This document shows positions 41,399 to 49,441 of a stretch of 64,000 nt of DNA, piece after piece. The stretch is from Nocardioides marmoriginsengisoli. GTDB lineage: Bacteria; Actinomycetota; Actinomycetes; Propionibacteriales; Nocardioidaceae. Below the pieces are notes generated by a model. It ran no database searches, was not told the origin of the DNA, and worked only from the letters and a program-made list of their open reading frames with translations. Positions within the stretch are counted from its first letter, which is position 1. Each line of letters opens with the position of its first letter. The stretch covers positions 1-64,000 of the forward strand of contig NZ_RJSE01000009.1 of the NCBI RefSeq assembly GCF_003725695.1, read 5' to 3'. Both the position numbers and the translations under genes were made by a program.

Positions 41399-43156
41399 TC
41401 AGGGAAGCGCCGCCGCCAGATCGCTTCCCGGGACGGTCGGGAACATCAGTCGGGACCCGCTCGTGCCGCCGATCGTGACCGTGTTCAGCGACGGCAGCGA
41501 CGGCAGCGAGAGCGCGGACTGCCCCACGATGGAGAGCTGGATCCGGTGGCCGGCCTGGAACCGGTTCGCGATCGGCCAGAATTCCACGTGATAGGTCCGC
41601 GGCACCCCGAGCAGGCCGACCCGCGGGTTCGCGTAGTCGCCGTACGGCTGGACCAGCTGGCCCGCCGAGTACAACGACTTGCCCGGCACCACGTCCGGGA
41701 ACGCGGTGTTGAGCCGGCCGACGGCCATCGGGTGCGCCTGGCCGTCCGGGGAGACGTCCGAGATCACCGCCCAGATGTTGGTCGTCGGCATCAGGCTGGC
41801 CAGCCGCAGGTCCAGGGTCGCCGGCCCCGCCGCGGTGACCGGCTGCGACAACGGGCCGCTGGTGTAGGTCAGCCCGGTGAGGTTGGTCAGGTTCATGTTG
41901 GTCAGCGCCGGGATGAAGTCGGCGAGCTTGTTGAGCGGACCCCCGTCGCCTCCCGCGATGGTCGCGATCGTGTTCGGGTCGGTGTTCGTCGGCAGCGAGG
42001 TGATCGCCGGGTAGAGCTGCTTGGTGGTGCCGGCGTCCGGCGTACCGAGCTTGAGGCTGCCGTCGTTGAGCGACACCGCCTTGCCGGACTTCGCCTTGGA
42101 CAGCGTCAGCTCGTTCCAGGTCGTCCCGGGGATCGGCCAGTCGGAGCCCTCGAGCCGGACGAAGTCGCCGGCGAGCATGTCCTCGCGGTCTCCGTTGGCG
42201 AGCAGCATCTGCACGGCGGGCTCGTTCTGGATGCCGTTGTCGACCCCGCGGACGTAGTGGTCGAACCAGCGGGCGATGTCGGCGACCCCGTTGTCGGTGC
42301 CGCGGGGCGCGCCGTCGTGGCCGCCGACGACCAGCAGGTGCGGGTCGCCGCCGTCGGCGCGGAGCTGCTGGAAGGCCTGGTAGTCACCGCGCGGCTCGAC
42401 GTCGAACGCGCCGTCGATGAGCAGCGTCGGGATGTCGTTGACGTTGCCGCGGAAGCCGCGCTCGCGCCAGTACGTGTCCAGCGTCGGGTGCAGCAGGCCG
42501 GCGTTGAAGCCCGCGCTGAGCAGGCCGGTGATCACGCCGAGAGCCGAGGAGGGATTCCTGGCGAGCCGCTGCGGCCCCTGGACCAGCGCGAGACCGCCGA
42601 TACCGCCCAGCACCGCGAGACCGGGCACCGAGTTCGGGACCCCGCCGGGGACCAGCAGGTCCCGGTAGAGCTCGAACGTGCCCGACCGCAGCACGGCGGC
42701 CTTCACGCAGGGGAGCTCCTGGTGCAGCGAGTTGAAGATGATGATCGCGCTGGCGGAGAAGCCTGCGATCGCCAGCTCGCCGTTGCTCCACGGCTGGGCG
42801 CAGGCCCAGGTCAGCGCGTCGACGACGTCCTTCTGCGAGCGCGGCCCGAGCACGTCGAAGGACCCGTCGCTGTCGCCGGTGCCGCGGACCTGGACGGTCA
42901 GGAAGTTGTAGTCCGGCCCGACCGTGAAGGTCGCTCCGTTCTCGCCGTACGGGGTGAACTCGACGACGGTCGGCCGGGCGGTCAGCGGCCCGGGGCCGGT
43001 CAGCGTCGCGGCCAGGCTGACGCCGTCCGAGGCCGAGATCCGCAGCGCCTGCTTCGCCTGGTCGGCGGCGTCGACCCGGCTCAGCGGGAGCAGGGCGGTG
43101 ACGGCGATCAGGCCGGCAGCGACCGCGGCGGTGGCGGGTCGGTGAAGACGACGCAT
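41399..43156 (-). CDS. Secreted CocE/NonD-type (S15-like) alpha/beta hydrolase
   Basis: A 585-residue exported hydrolase. The signal peptide spans about 1-31 (cleavage at VDA-A). The catalytic domain has EFTPYGENGATF, the nucleophile S134 in AGFSASAI, acid in LLIDGAFDVEP and base in VVGGHDG. The C-terminal beta-jellyroll (about 430-585) is typical of the X-Pro dipeptidyl peptidase/cocaine esterase group. Substrates may be acyl esters or peptides. The start is ATG 43156 with GAGGAG. A TetR gene lies upstream with a palindromic site between them. Confidence 0.87.
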   Translation of the reverse strand: MRRLHRPATAAVAAGLIAVTALLPLSRVDAADQAKQALRISASDGVSLAATLTGPGPLTARPTVVEFTPYGENGATFTVGPDYNFLTVQVRGTGDSDGSFDVLGPRSQKDVVDALTWACAQPWSNGELAIAGFSASAIIIFNSLHQELPCVKAAVLRSGTFELYRDLLVPGGVPNSVPGLAVLGGIGGLALVQGPQRLARNPSSALGVITGLLSAGFNAGLLHPTLDTYWRERGFRGNVNDIPTLLIDGAFDVEPRGDYQAFQQLRADGGDPHLLVVGGHDGAPRGTDNGVADIARWFDHYVRGVDNGIQNEPAVQMLLANGDREDMLAGDFVRLEGSDWPIPGTTWNELTLSKAKSGKAVSLNDGSLKLGTPDAGTTKQLYPAITSLPTNTDPNTIATIAGGDGGPLNKLADFIPALTNMNLTNLTGLTYTSGPLSQPVTAAGPATLDLRLASLMPTTNIWAVISDVSPDGQAHPMAVGRLNTAFPDVVPGKSLYSAGQLVQPYGDYANPRVGLLGVPRTYHVEFWPIANRFQAGHRIQLSIVGQSALSLPSLPSLNTVTIGGTSGSRLMFPTVPGSDLAAALP

Positions 43157-43209
43157 CAGGGAACTCCTCGGGTGCACGAAGGCTCGGTTCGAACCCCGAC
43201 AGCATTTCT

Positions 43210-43225
43210 CATCACGGTCGTGATG
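43210..43225. promoter_or_regulatory. Palindromic operator before the S15-like hydrolase
   Basis: The perfect palindrome CATCACG-GT-CGTGATG lies in the 80-base gap between the TetR stop and the hydrolase start. It is a likely site for that TetR. Confidence 0.65.
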
Positions 43226-43236
43226 TAAATAGTGGT

Positions 43237-43821
43237 CTAGGTCCCGACAGCGTTCTCGAACATCGCCACCAGCTGGTCGAGCGTCGCGTCGGTCACGCTG
43301 CCCGGCCGGGCCAGCTCCAGCAGCTCCAGCCCCGACATCACCGCGAACGCGATCGACCCGATCTCCTCCGCGTCGGGGTGCCCGGGCAGCAGTCCGGCCA
43401 CCATCACCCGCCACCGGTCGACCATCGCGTCGAGGAATCCCGGGAAGCGCTCCGGGTCGCGGCTGGCGAGCAGGCCGATTTCCAGCCACAGCCGCGTCGA
43501 CGCCGCCGCACCGACATTCCCGTAGCTCGTCCAGTAGCCGCGGACCAGCGAGCCGACGGTCACCTGATCGACGTTGACCCGGTCGGTGAACTCCCGCTGC
43601 AGACGCTGCTCGACGTGCAGGGCGATCGCCGCGAGCACGCCCTCCTTGGACCCGAAGTGGTAGGTCAGGGCGTAGGTGCTCAGCCCGAGCTCCTCGGCGA
43701 GCTGGGCCAGGCTCATCCCCTCGATCCCGTGGATCGCCATCACCTCGACGGCGGCGTCCAGGATCTCCTCCCGACGGCCCACCATCGGCGGGCGCCCGCG
43801 GGGCCGTCCTTCGGAGCTCAT
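43237..43821 (-). CDS. TetR-family regulator
   Basis: A 194-residue TetR protein. Its helix-turn-helix (about 20-62) includes GMSLAQLAEELGLSTYALTYHFGSKEGVLAAI, followed by a helical ligand-binding region. It lies directly upstream of the secreted hydrolase gene in the same orientation and probably controls it through the palindrome at 43210. Confidence 0.88.
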   Translation of the reverse strand: MSSEGRPRGRPPMVGRREEILDAAVEVMAIHGIEGMSLAQLAEELGLSTYALTYHFGSKEGVLAAIALHVEQRLQREFTDRVNVDQVTVGSLVRGYWTSYGNVGAAASTRLWLEIGLLASRDPERFPGFLDAMVDRWRVMVAGLLPGHPDAEEIGSIAFAVMSGLELLELARPGSVTDATLDQLVAMFENAVGT

Positions 43822-43841
43822 GCGGAGACTCTAAGCCTCGA

Positions 43842-44240
43842 TCAGAGCGAGTCCGGCACCACGAACGTGTCCGGGTCGGACCACGGCGGCACGTTCGCCA
43901 GCGCCGTCTGGGTCAGCGCGACCCGGGCCAGCACCAGCGCCTTGCGGCGGAGCCGGCCGCCCTCCTCGCCGGTGGTCTCCTCGACCGCGGCGCGGATCTC
44001 GGCCGTCGAGTACGCCGGCCGCTCGCCGACCACGCGCGTCACGTCCGGCAGCGCGATCAGGATCGGCAGCACCTGCGAGCCGAGCGGCTCCAGCAGCTGG
44101 TAGCGCCCGTAGCCGCCCAGGTCGAGCCAGGCCTGCTCGAGGTCGACCTTGCCCTTGCGGATCTCCTTCGACTGCGCCGCGAACGCCGCCTTGGCGACAC
44201 CGGTCAGCGCTGCGGTCAGCTCGGCCTCGGAGAATTGCAT
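43842..44240 (-). CDS. Hypothetical protein, 132 residues
   Basis: A small soluble protein that is conserved-looking but not recognised. It has no signal peptide or membrane helix. Two helical halves are visible (AALTGVAKAAFAAQSKEIRKG; RRKALVLARVALTQTALANV) with GGYGRYQLLEPLGS between them. The start is ATG 44240, divergent from the DUF4184 gene over 41 bases; the stop is 20 bases before the TetR start. Confidence 0.6.
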   Translation of the reverse strand: MQFSEAELTAALTGVAKAAFAAQSKEIRKGKVDLEQAWLDLGGYGRYQLLEPLGSQVLPILIALPDVTRVVGERPAYSTAEIRAAVEETTGEEGGRLRRKALVLARVALTQTALANVPPWSDPDTFVVPDSL

Positions 44241-44281
44241 GGGACAAGGATGCCTGCCCGGCCGTCTCCTAGGCTTCCCGG

Positions 44282-45025
44282 GTGCCCTTCACCCTCAGCC
44301 ACCCGGCGGCGATCCTGCTGCTCCGCGGCACGCCGCTGCCGGTCGCCGCGATGGTGGCCGGTTCGATGGCGCCGGACGCACCGATGTTCCTCCGGCTCCG
44401 GGGCGCGTACGACGTCACCCACAGCCTGTTCGGCGTCCTCACCGTCGACCTGGCGCTGAGCGTCGTCGCGGTGCTGTTCTGGTTCAGGATGCTCCGCGAC
44501 CCGCTGGTCGACCTGGTCCCCGCGATCCGGGAGCGACTGGAGCCGACCGTGCGGTACTCCTCGCGACAGTGGGCACTGGTGGTGCCGGCGGCCGTGCTCG
44601 GGTCGCTGACCCACCTGGCCTGGGACTCGTTCACCCACCACGGCCGCTGGGGCGCCGAGCGGGTCCCGCTGCTGCGCGACTCGATCGCGGGGCACTACGG
44701 CTCCGAGTGGGCGCAGTACGGGTCGAGCGTGCTCGGGCTCCTCGTGGTCGCCGGCTGGGGACTGCTCGCCGTACGGGCCCGGCCGCGGACTCCGAGGCCG
44801 GCCACCGTGCCCGGTCTCGGCCTCCCCGCGGTCGGAGCGGTCCTCGTCCTCACCGTCGGCTCCGGCGTCACGGCGGCAATCACCACGGCCGCGCCGGGGA
44901 TCCGGATGTGGCTCGGCCAGGCAGCGGTCGTCGGCACCATCATCGGCGCGTTCTGCTTGCTGGTCGTCGCCTGCGTGTGGCGGGTCCGGCTCGGCGGCCG
45001 CGACCGGACCGTCCTCCCGGAGTAG
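44282..45025 (+). CDS. DUF4184 family membrane protein
   Basis: A 247-residue integral membrane protein with five to six helices. It has the DUF4184 pattern: N-terminal MPFTLSHPAAILLL, then GSMAPDAPMFLRL, and LGSLTHLAWDSFTHHGRWG, where His and Asp residues recall metal-dependent membrane hydrolases. No function is established for the family. The start is GTG. Confidence 0.85.
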   Translation: MPFTLSHPAAILLLRGTPLPVAAMVAGSMAPDAPMFLRLRGAYDVTHSLFGVLTVDLALSVVAVLFWFRMLRDPLVDLVPAIRERLEPTVRYSSRQWALVVPAAVLGSLTHLAWDSFTHHGRWGAERVPLLRDSIAGHYGSEWAQYGSSVLGLLVVAGWGLLAVRARPRTPRPATVPGLGLPAVGAVLVLTVGSGVTAAITTAAPGIRMWLGQAAVVGTIIGAFCLLVVACVWRVRLGGRDRTVLPE

Positions 45026-45061
45026 GAGGACACCTCCGGCCGGCGCGGCTACGTTGAGGCC

Positions 45062-46540
45062 ATGCAGCCACAGCACGACGTCATCGTGATCGGCGGCGGG
45101 TTCTCCGGCATCGGCGCCGCGATCCTGCTCGACAAGGCCGGCTTCAGCGACTACCTCGTCCTCGAGGAGGGCGACGGCGTCGGCGGGGCCTGGCACTGGA
45201 ACACCTACCCGGGCGTGGCGGTCGACATCCCCTCGTTCAGCTACCAGTTCTCGTTCGAGCGGAGCAGCCGCTGGACCCGGGTCTACGCCCCCGGCGAGGA
45301 GCTGAAGGGGTACGCCGAGCACTGCGTGCAGAAGTACGGCCTGCGCGACCGGATCCGCCTGAACAGCGCCGTCACCGGCACCTCGTACGACGACGCCACC
45401 GCGCAGTGGACGGTATCGACCTCCCAGGGCGACACCCTGACCGCGCGCTACCTCGTCAACGCGACCGGAGTCCTGACCAAGCCGAAGCCGCCGGCCATCC
45501 CGGGTCTCGAGTCGTTCGCGGGCGAGACCGTGCACACCGCGCGCTGGGACCACGACCTGGACCTGCGCGGCAAGCGCGTCGGCGTGATCGGCACCGGCGC
45601 ATCGGCGGTGCAGCTGATCCCGGCCATCGCCGAGGAGGTCGAGCAGCTCACCGTCTTCCAGCGCACCGCGATCTGGTGCCTGCCGAAGCCGGACGCCGCG
45701 CTGTCACCGACGACCCGGGCGATCCTCGGCAGGGTCCCGGGCGCCCAGCTGCTGACCCGGTTCGCCAGCCAGACGTACGTCGAGCTGACCTTCCCGCTGG
45801 CGGCGCACTTCCACCACCCGCTGCACCTGGCGTCGTCCGGCGAGCGGCTCGGCCGCAAGGCGCTCCGGGACCAGGTGCACGACCCGGCTGTCCGCGCGAA
45901 GCTGACGCCGCAGTACGCGGTCGGCTGCAAGCGTCCCAGCTTCCACAACTCCTACCTGTCCACGTTCAACCGCGACGACGTCCACCTGGAGACCGACCCG
46001 ATCGCCGAGATCACCCCGACCGGTGTCCGCACCGAGGCTGGTGCCGAGTACCCGATCGACGTGCTGGTGCTGGCGACCGGGTTCAAGGTCTTCGAGCGCG
46101 ACAACATGCCGGGCTTCCCCTGCGTGAGCCGGGACGTCGACCTCGGCGAGTGGTGGGCGGTCAACCGGGCCCAGGCCTACGAGGGCGTCAGCGTGCCCGG
46201 GTTCCCGAACATGTTCTCGATCCTCGGCCCGTACGGCTACAACGGGTCGTCGTACTTCAACCTGATCGAGACCCAGATGGCGCACATCGTCCGCTGCCTG
46301 ACCGAGGCCGGCAAGCGCGGCGCCACCGCGATCGAGGTCAAGCAGGAGGCCAACGACCGCTACTTCGCCTCGATGCTGGCGCGCCGGCCCCGGCAGGTCT
46401 TCACCGAGGAGTCCTGCAGCGTCGCCAACAGCTACTACTTCGACGAGCACGGCGACACCCCGTTCCGGGCCAGCCCGACCCTGGAGACGATGTGGCGGGC
46501 GGGGCACTTCCCGTTCGAGGACTACGACTTCGCATCCTGA
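45062..46540 (+). CDS. Type I Baeyer-Villiger monooxygenase
   Basis: A 492-residue FAD/NADPH enzyme that inserts oxygen next to a ketone to give an ester or lactone. It has the first dinucleotide fold GGGFSGIG (11-18), the BVMO fingerprint FxGxxxHxxxWD at 152-163 (FAGETVHTARWD), and the second fold GTGASA near 177. The W-D ending separates it from plain FMOs and from the FMO-like gene at 9429. It stands alone, so the substrate cannot be read from context. Confidence 0.92.
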   Translation: MQPQHDVIVIGGGFSGIGAAILLDKAGFSDYLVLEEGDGVGGAWHWNTYPGVAVDIPSFSYQFSFERSSRWTRVYAPGEELKGYAEHCVQKYGLRDRIRLNSAVTGTSYDDATAQWTVSTSQGDTLTARYLVNATGVLTKPKPPAIPGLESFAGETVHTARWDHDLDLRGKRVGVIGTGASAVQLIPAIAEEVEQLTVFQRTAIWCLPKPDAALSPTTRAILGRVPGAQLLTRFASQTYVELTFPLAAHFHHPLHLASSGERLGRKALRDQVHDPAVRAKLTPQYAVGCKRPSFHNSYLSTFNRDDVHLETDPIAEITPTGVRTEAGAEYPIDVLVLATGFKVFERDNMPGFPCVSRDVDLGEWWAVNRAQAYEGVSVPGFPNMFSILGPYGYNGSSYFNLIETQMAHIVRCLTEAGKRGATAIEVKQEANDRYFASMLARRPRQVFTEESCSVANSYYFDEHGDTPFRASPTLETMWRAGHFPFEDYDFAS

Positions 46541-46548
46541 GCTTCCGC

Positions 46549-47313
46549 TCAGAGGCAGTCGATCGCCCCGATCCTCGCCAGTCCCGCCAGATCCCCCGGG
46601 CCGTAGTCGAGCACGGTGCCGTCGGTGTCGGGGTACATCAGCTCGCGCTCGTCGTCGACGTGCGCGAGGCCGACCAGGTGACCGAGCTCGTGCAGCATGA
46701 TCGCCAGCTCCTGCTGCCGGCCGTCGGCCGATCGGTCCAGCTCGGCGAACGCCTCGGCATCGAAGGTGACGCCGCCGGTGACGTACCGGTCCCGGCCGCC
46801 GTCGACCCCCACCGCCGCGCTGCCGCCGACACCGACCACCTTGCCGGCGAGCACCTTGACCTCGTCGGCCGTCGCCCAGCTGATCAGGGCGGGCGTGGTG
46901 CGGACCCGGCCGAAGATCACCGGCACGAACTGGCTCTCCCACCGCGGACGCTGATCGCTGGTGCCCTGGTAGTCGAAGCGCAGCCCGGTCGCCCCCTCGA
47001 CCCGGGCCATCGCCTCCCGGAGCAGGTCGAGGCTGTCCGGTGGAGCACCCTCGAGGTTGACCCGTACGGCGATCCGCTTGCACGGGTCGTAGCCGACCGG
47101 AACGTCCGGATCGCCGGGCTGGTGCGCCAGGAACGCGTACGACCCGCTCGACGGACCCTGCTGCGCCGGCGCGATCCGCTCCGGACCGAGACCGACGAGG
47201 TCACGCAGTGGCGCGGGCAGCAGCGACGGAACCGCGATCACCATCCCGACGACGCAGGCCAGTGCCACGACCAGCGAGATCAGGCTGGTGCGGTCGAGCG
47301 GTTCCCTGCGCAT
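46549..47313 (-). CDS. Membrane-anchored matrixin-like metalloprotease
   Basis: A 254-residue protein. One N-terminal membrane segment (about 10-32) is followed by an extracellular metzincin domain. The zinc site is HELGHLVGLAH (H208, H212, H218; catalytic E209) and the Met-turn is LMYP (M226), so it belongs to the matrixin (M10) type. It is probably a cell-surface protease. Eight bases separate its stop from the convergent monooxygenase stop. Confidence 0.88.
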   Translation of the reverse strand: MRREPLDRTSLISLVVALACVVGMVIAVPSLLPAPLRDLVGLGPERIAPAQQGPSSGSYAFLAHQPGDPDVPVGYDPCKRIAVRVNLEGAPPDSLDLLREAMARVEGATGLRFDYQGTSDQRPRWESQFVPVIFGRVRTTPALISWATADEVKVLAGKVVGVGGSAAVGVDGGRDRYVTGGVTFDAEAFAELDRSADGRQQELAIMLHELGHLVGLAHVDDERELMYPDTDGTVLDYGPGDLAGLARIGAIDCL

Positions 47314-47346
47314 GCGTCCAGCGTAGGAGGCTCCCTGGAGGGCCCC

Positions 47347-47568
47347 TCAGTCGAGGACGGTGACGGCGCCGACCTTGTAGAGCCGCAGCGCCAGCGCGAT
47401 CGCCGCGGGCGTCAGGATCGCGACCGGCACCAGGAGCAGCAGGCGCCCGGCGTCGTGCACAGCGGCGACGCTGCCGTGCAACCAGGCCGACCAGACCTCG
47501 TCGTGGTACGCCGCAGTGGCGTCACCGTCCCAGGTCGTGACGTCAACCTGTTCTTCCAGCGTGTTCAT
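47347..47568 (-). CDS. Small single-pass membrane protein, hypothetical
   Basis: A 73-residue protein with a soluble acidic N-terminus (MNTLEEQVDVTTWDGDATAAYHD stretch), one hydrophobic helix (LLLLVPVAILTPAAIALAL) and a short tail. The start is ATG 47568 with a GGGGGA site; a longer frame back to 47727 would overlap the crotonase start. Function unknown. Confidence 0.55.
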   Translation of the reverse strand: MNTLEEQVDVTTWDGDATAAYHDEVWSAWLHGSVAAVHDAGRLLLLVPVAILTPAAIALALRLYKVGAVTVLD

Positions 47569-47725
47569 CTCGAGTCCCCCTCGTGAGCCTCGGCACCGGA
47601 GCCCTCCCCGCTCCGACACCCTTCTCATCGTCCAGTGTGCGCCCCGGATTCGTCTTTCGCTCCCGAATTGCGCAAATCGGACAGGATGGATCGCCACCCG
47701 ACGACGACGCCTGTTGAATGCATCC

Positions 47726-48484
47726 ATGACCGTTCACTACGAGATCGAGGGACCCGTCGCGATCATCACGATCGACCGACCGGAGGTGCGCAACGCCGTC
47801 GACGGGCCGACCGCCGCAGCGCTGGCCGACGCGTTCCGCCGGTACGACGCCGACGACGACCTCGCGGTCGCGATCCTCACCGGTGCCGGCGGGACGTTCT
47901 GCGCCGGGGCCGACCTCAAGGCACTGCCCACCGAGCGGGCCAACCGGCTCGCTCCCGACGGCGACGGCCCGATGGGTCCCAGCAGGATGCAGCTCTCCAA
48001 GCCCACCATCGCCGCGGTCGAGGGGCACGCGGTCGCGGGCGGCCTGGAGCTAGCGGTCTGGTGCGACCTCAGGGTCGCCGCCGAGGACGCCGTGTTCGGG
48101 GTCTTCTGCCGCCGGTGGGGCGTTCCGCTGATCGACGGCGGCACGGTCCGCCTCCCCCGGCTGATCGGCGAGTCCCGGGCGATGGACCTGATCCTGACCG
48201 GGCGACCGGTCGACGCCGCCGAGGCGCTGGCGATCGGCCTCGCCAACCGGGTCGCCGCCCCGGGGAACGCCCTCGCCGCAGCCCGCGAGCTCGCCGGCCA
48301 GATCGCCGCGTTCCCGCAGGTCTGCCTGCGCAGCGACCGCGCCAGCGCGCTGGGCCAGTGGTCCCTCGACGAACCGGCGGCCCTGCTCGCCGAGTACCAC
48401 CACGGTCTGGGCGCCGTCACCGCCGAGGCGCTCCAGGGTGCCGCCCGCTTCGCCGAGGGCGCTGGGCGGCACGGTCAGTTCTGA
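47726..48484 (+). CDS. Enoyl-CoA hydratase/isomerase (crotonase) family protein
   Basis: A 252-residue crotonase-fold enzyme. The oxyanion-hole segments GGTFCAGADLKAL and AAVEGHAVAGGLELAVWCDLRVAAEDAVFG are intact. The position usually held by the first catalytic Glu lies in the WGVPLIDGGTV segment, which differs from FPELGL-type hydratases, so the exact reaction is uncertain. The start is ATG 47726. Confidence 0.88.
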   Translation: MTVHYEIEGPVAIITIDRPEVRNAVDGPTAAALADAFRRYDADDDLAVAILTGAGGTFCAGADLKALPTERANRLAPDGDGPMGPSRMQLSKPTIAAVEGHAVAGGLELAVWCDLRVAAEDAVFGVFCRRWGVPLIDGGTVRLPRLIGESRAMDLILTGRPVDAAEALAIGLANRVAAPGNALAAARELAGQIAAFPQVCLRSDRASALGQWSLDEPAALLAEYHHGLGAVTAEALQGAARFAEGAGRHGQF

Positions 48485-48521
48485 CCTCGCGGCCCGGTCG
48501 TCGCCCGGGCCCGGAAAACCA

Positions 48522-48554
48522 CCGGAACCCGATGTCTGAGACATCGGGTTCCGG
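48522..48554. terminator. Bidirectional terminator between crotonase and bldC
   Basis: A perfect 15-bp stem, ccggaacccgatgtc and gacatcgggttccgg, has the 3-base loop TGA. It lies between two convergent genes; on the minus strand it is followed by TGGTTTT. Confidence 0.9.
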
Positions 48555-48584
48555 AATGCTTGGTTGCGCTGAGCGCCGAACGCT

Positions 48585-48794
48585 TCAGTCTGCGGCGCCG
48601 CGCTGGGTCGGAATGACACCGCCCAGGAGCTCCTTGACCTCGGCCTCGCGGTAGCGGCGGTGGCCGCCGAGCGTCCGGATGGCGCTCAACTTGCCGGCCT
48701 TGGCCCAGCGGGTGACGGTCTTCGGGTCGACGCGGAACATCGCGGCAACCTCTGCAGGCGTCAGCAGGGTCTCGGTTTCGGAGTTGTGCTGCAT
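48585..48794 (-). CDS. bldC: BldC-family transcriptional regulator
   Basis: A 69-residue MerR-like winged-helix protein, nearly identical to Streptomyces BldC in the core LLTPAEVAAMFRVDPKTV plus WAKAGKLSAIRTLGGHRRY. In Streptomyces BldC binds head-to-tail on direct repeats and times development; its role in non-sporulating relatives is unknown. The start is ATG 48794; a longer frame to 48995 would add unrelated residues. Confidence 0.95.
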   Translation of the reverse strand: MQHNSETETLLTPAEVAAMFRVDPKTVTRWAKAGKLSAIRTLGGHRRYREAEVKELLGGVIPTQRGAAD

Positions 48795-48999
48795 CGTGGG
48801 CCCCTCGTTTGGGTTGATCAACTTCTGGACGACATGACCGAGCATGACAGTCACGGCAACTCGTGTAAAGCCGACCAAACGGACATCTACTTGACGGTCT
48901 AGACCGGGCGACAAATCGGGCAGACAGTGCGTAACCAGAAGGCTTCGAGATCGTAGGGCCGCGTGATCGACGCCGCTAGGTCCCGAAACGGACATCTTC

Positions 49000-49017
49000 G
49001 ACAGGTCCGAGCCTGTC
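49000..49017 (-). terminator. Small hairpin after the DUF3073 gene
   Basis: GACAGG-TCCGAG-CCTGTC lies 14 bases past the DUF3073 stop on the minus strand. A short stem and no T-run make this a tentative call. Confidence 0.4.
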
Positions 49018-49030
49018 CTGAGCGCAGGAG

Positions 49031-49225
49031 TCAGTCGCGCGACGAGGTGGGCGTGTAGTCCGCCCAGTCGTCGTAGTCGTCGGTTTCCGGCGCCGCGGTC
49101 TCCGCCGAGGACCGGTTCTCCCCGTGCAGCTCGTTCGCCAGTGCGCCGAAGTCGGTCTCGTGCGTCTGATACTTCAGATCGCGAGCAACTTTGGTCTGCT
49201 TTGCCTTAGCTCGGCCGCGTCCCAT
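49031..49225 (-). CDS. DUF3073 family protein
   Basis: A 64-residue basic-then-acidic small protein. MGRGRAKAKQTKVARDLKY is the conserved family opening, and the acidic tail has TDDYDDWADYTP. It is restricted to actinobacteria and commonly placed between bldC and purM, as here. Function unknown. Confidence 0.92.
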   Translation of the reverse strand: MGRGRAKAKQTKVARDLKYQTHETDFGALANELHGENRSSAETAAPETDDYDDWADYTPTSSRD

Positions 49226-49363
49226 TGGGTCGACCCCCTCGCACACTTGGCCGGCGCTCCAGGGCTGCCGGTCGGATTCATCGTCTCGTGTGGACAACCG
49301 TACCTGGCCGAGGCGCATTCCCGCACATGGGATCGCCTGTTGAGCGCACCGGGCCTGGTGGAA

Positions 49364-49393
49364 CGGGCCCAGAAGCGGGCCCAGAACGGGCCC
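49364..49393. repeat. Triple CGGGCCC repeat downstream of purM
   Basis: CGGGCCC occurs at 49364, 49376 and 49387, spaced 12 and 11 bases, with AGAA between copies. The rest of the 49226-49441 gap holds the DUF3073 promoter region and an imperfect hairpin gcgagc/gctcgc (49421-49440) near the purM stop. Confidence 0.55.
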
Positions 49394-49441
49394 GTAACTG
49401 GCTTGCGCGGGGCCTTGGGCGCGAGCGGCTCGGGCTCGCTC

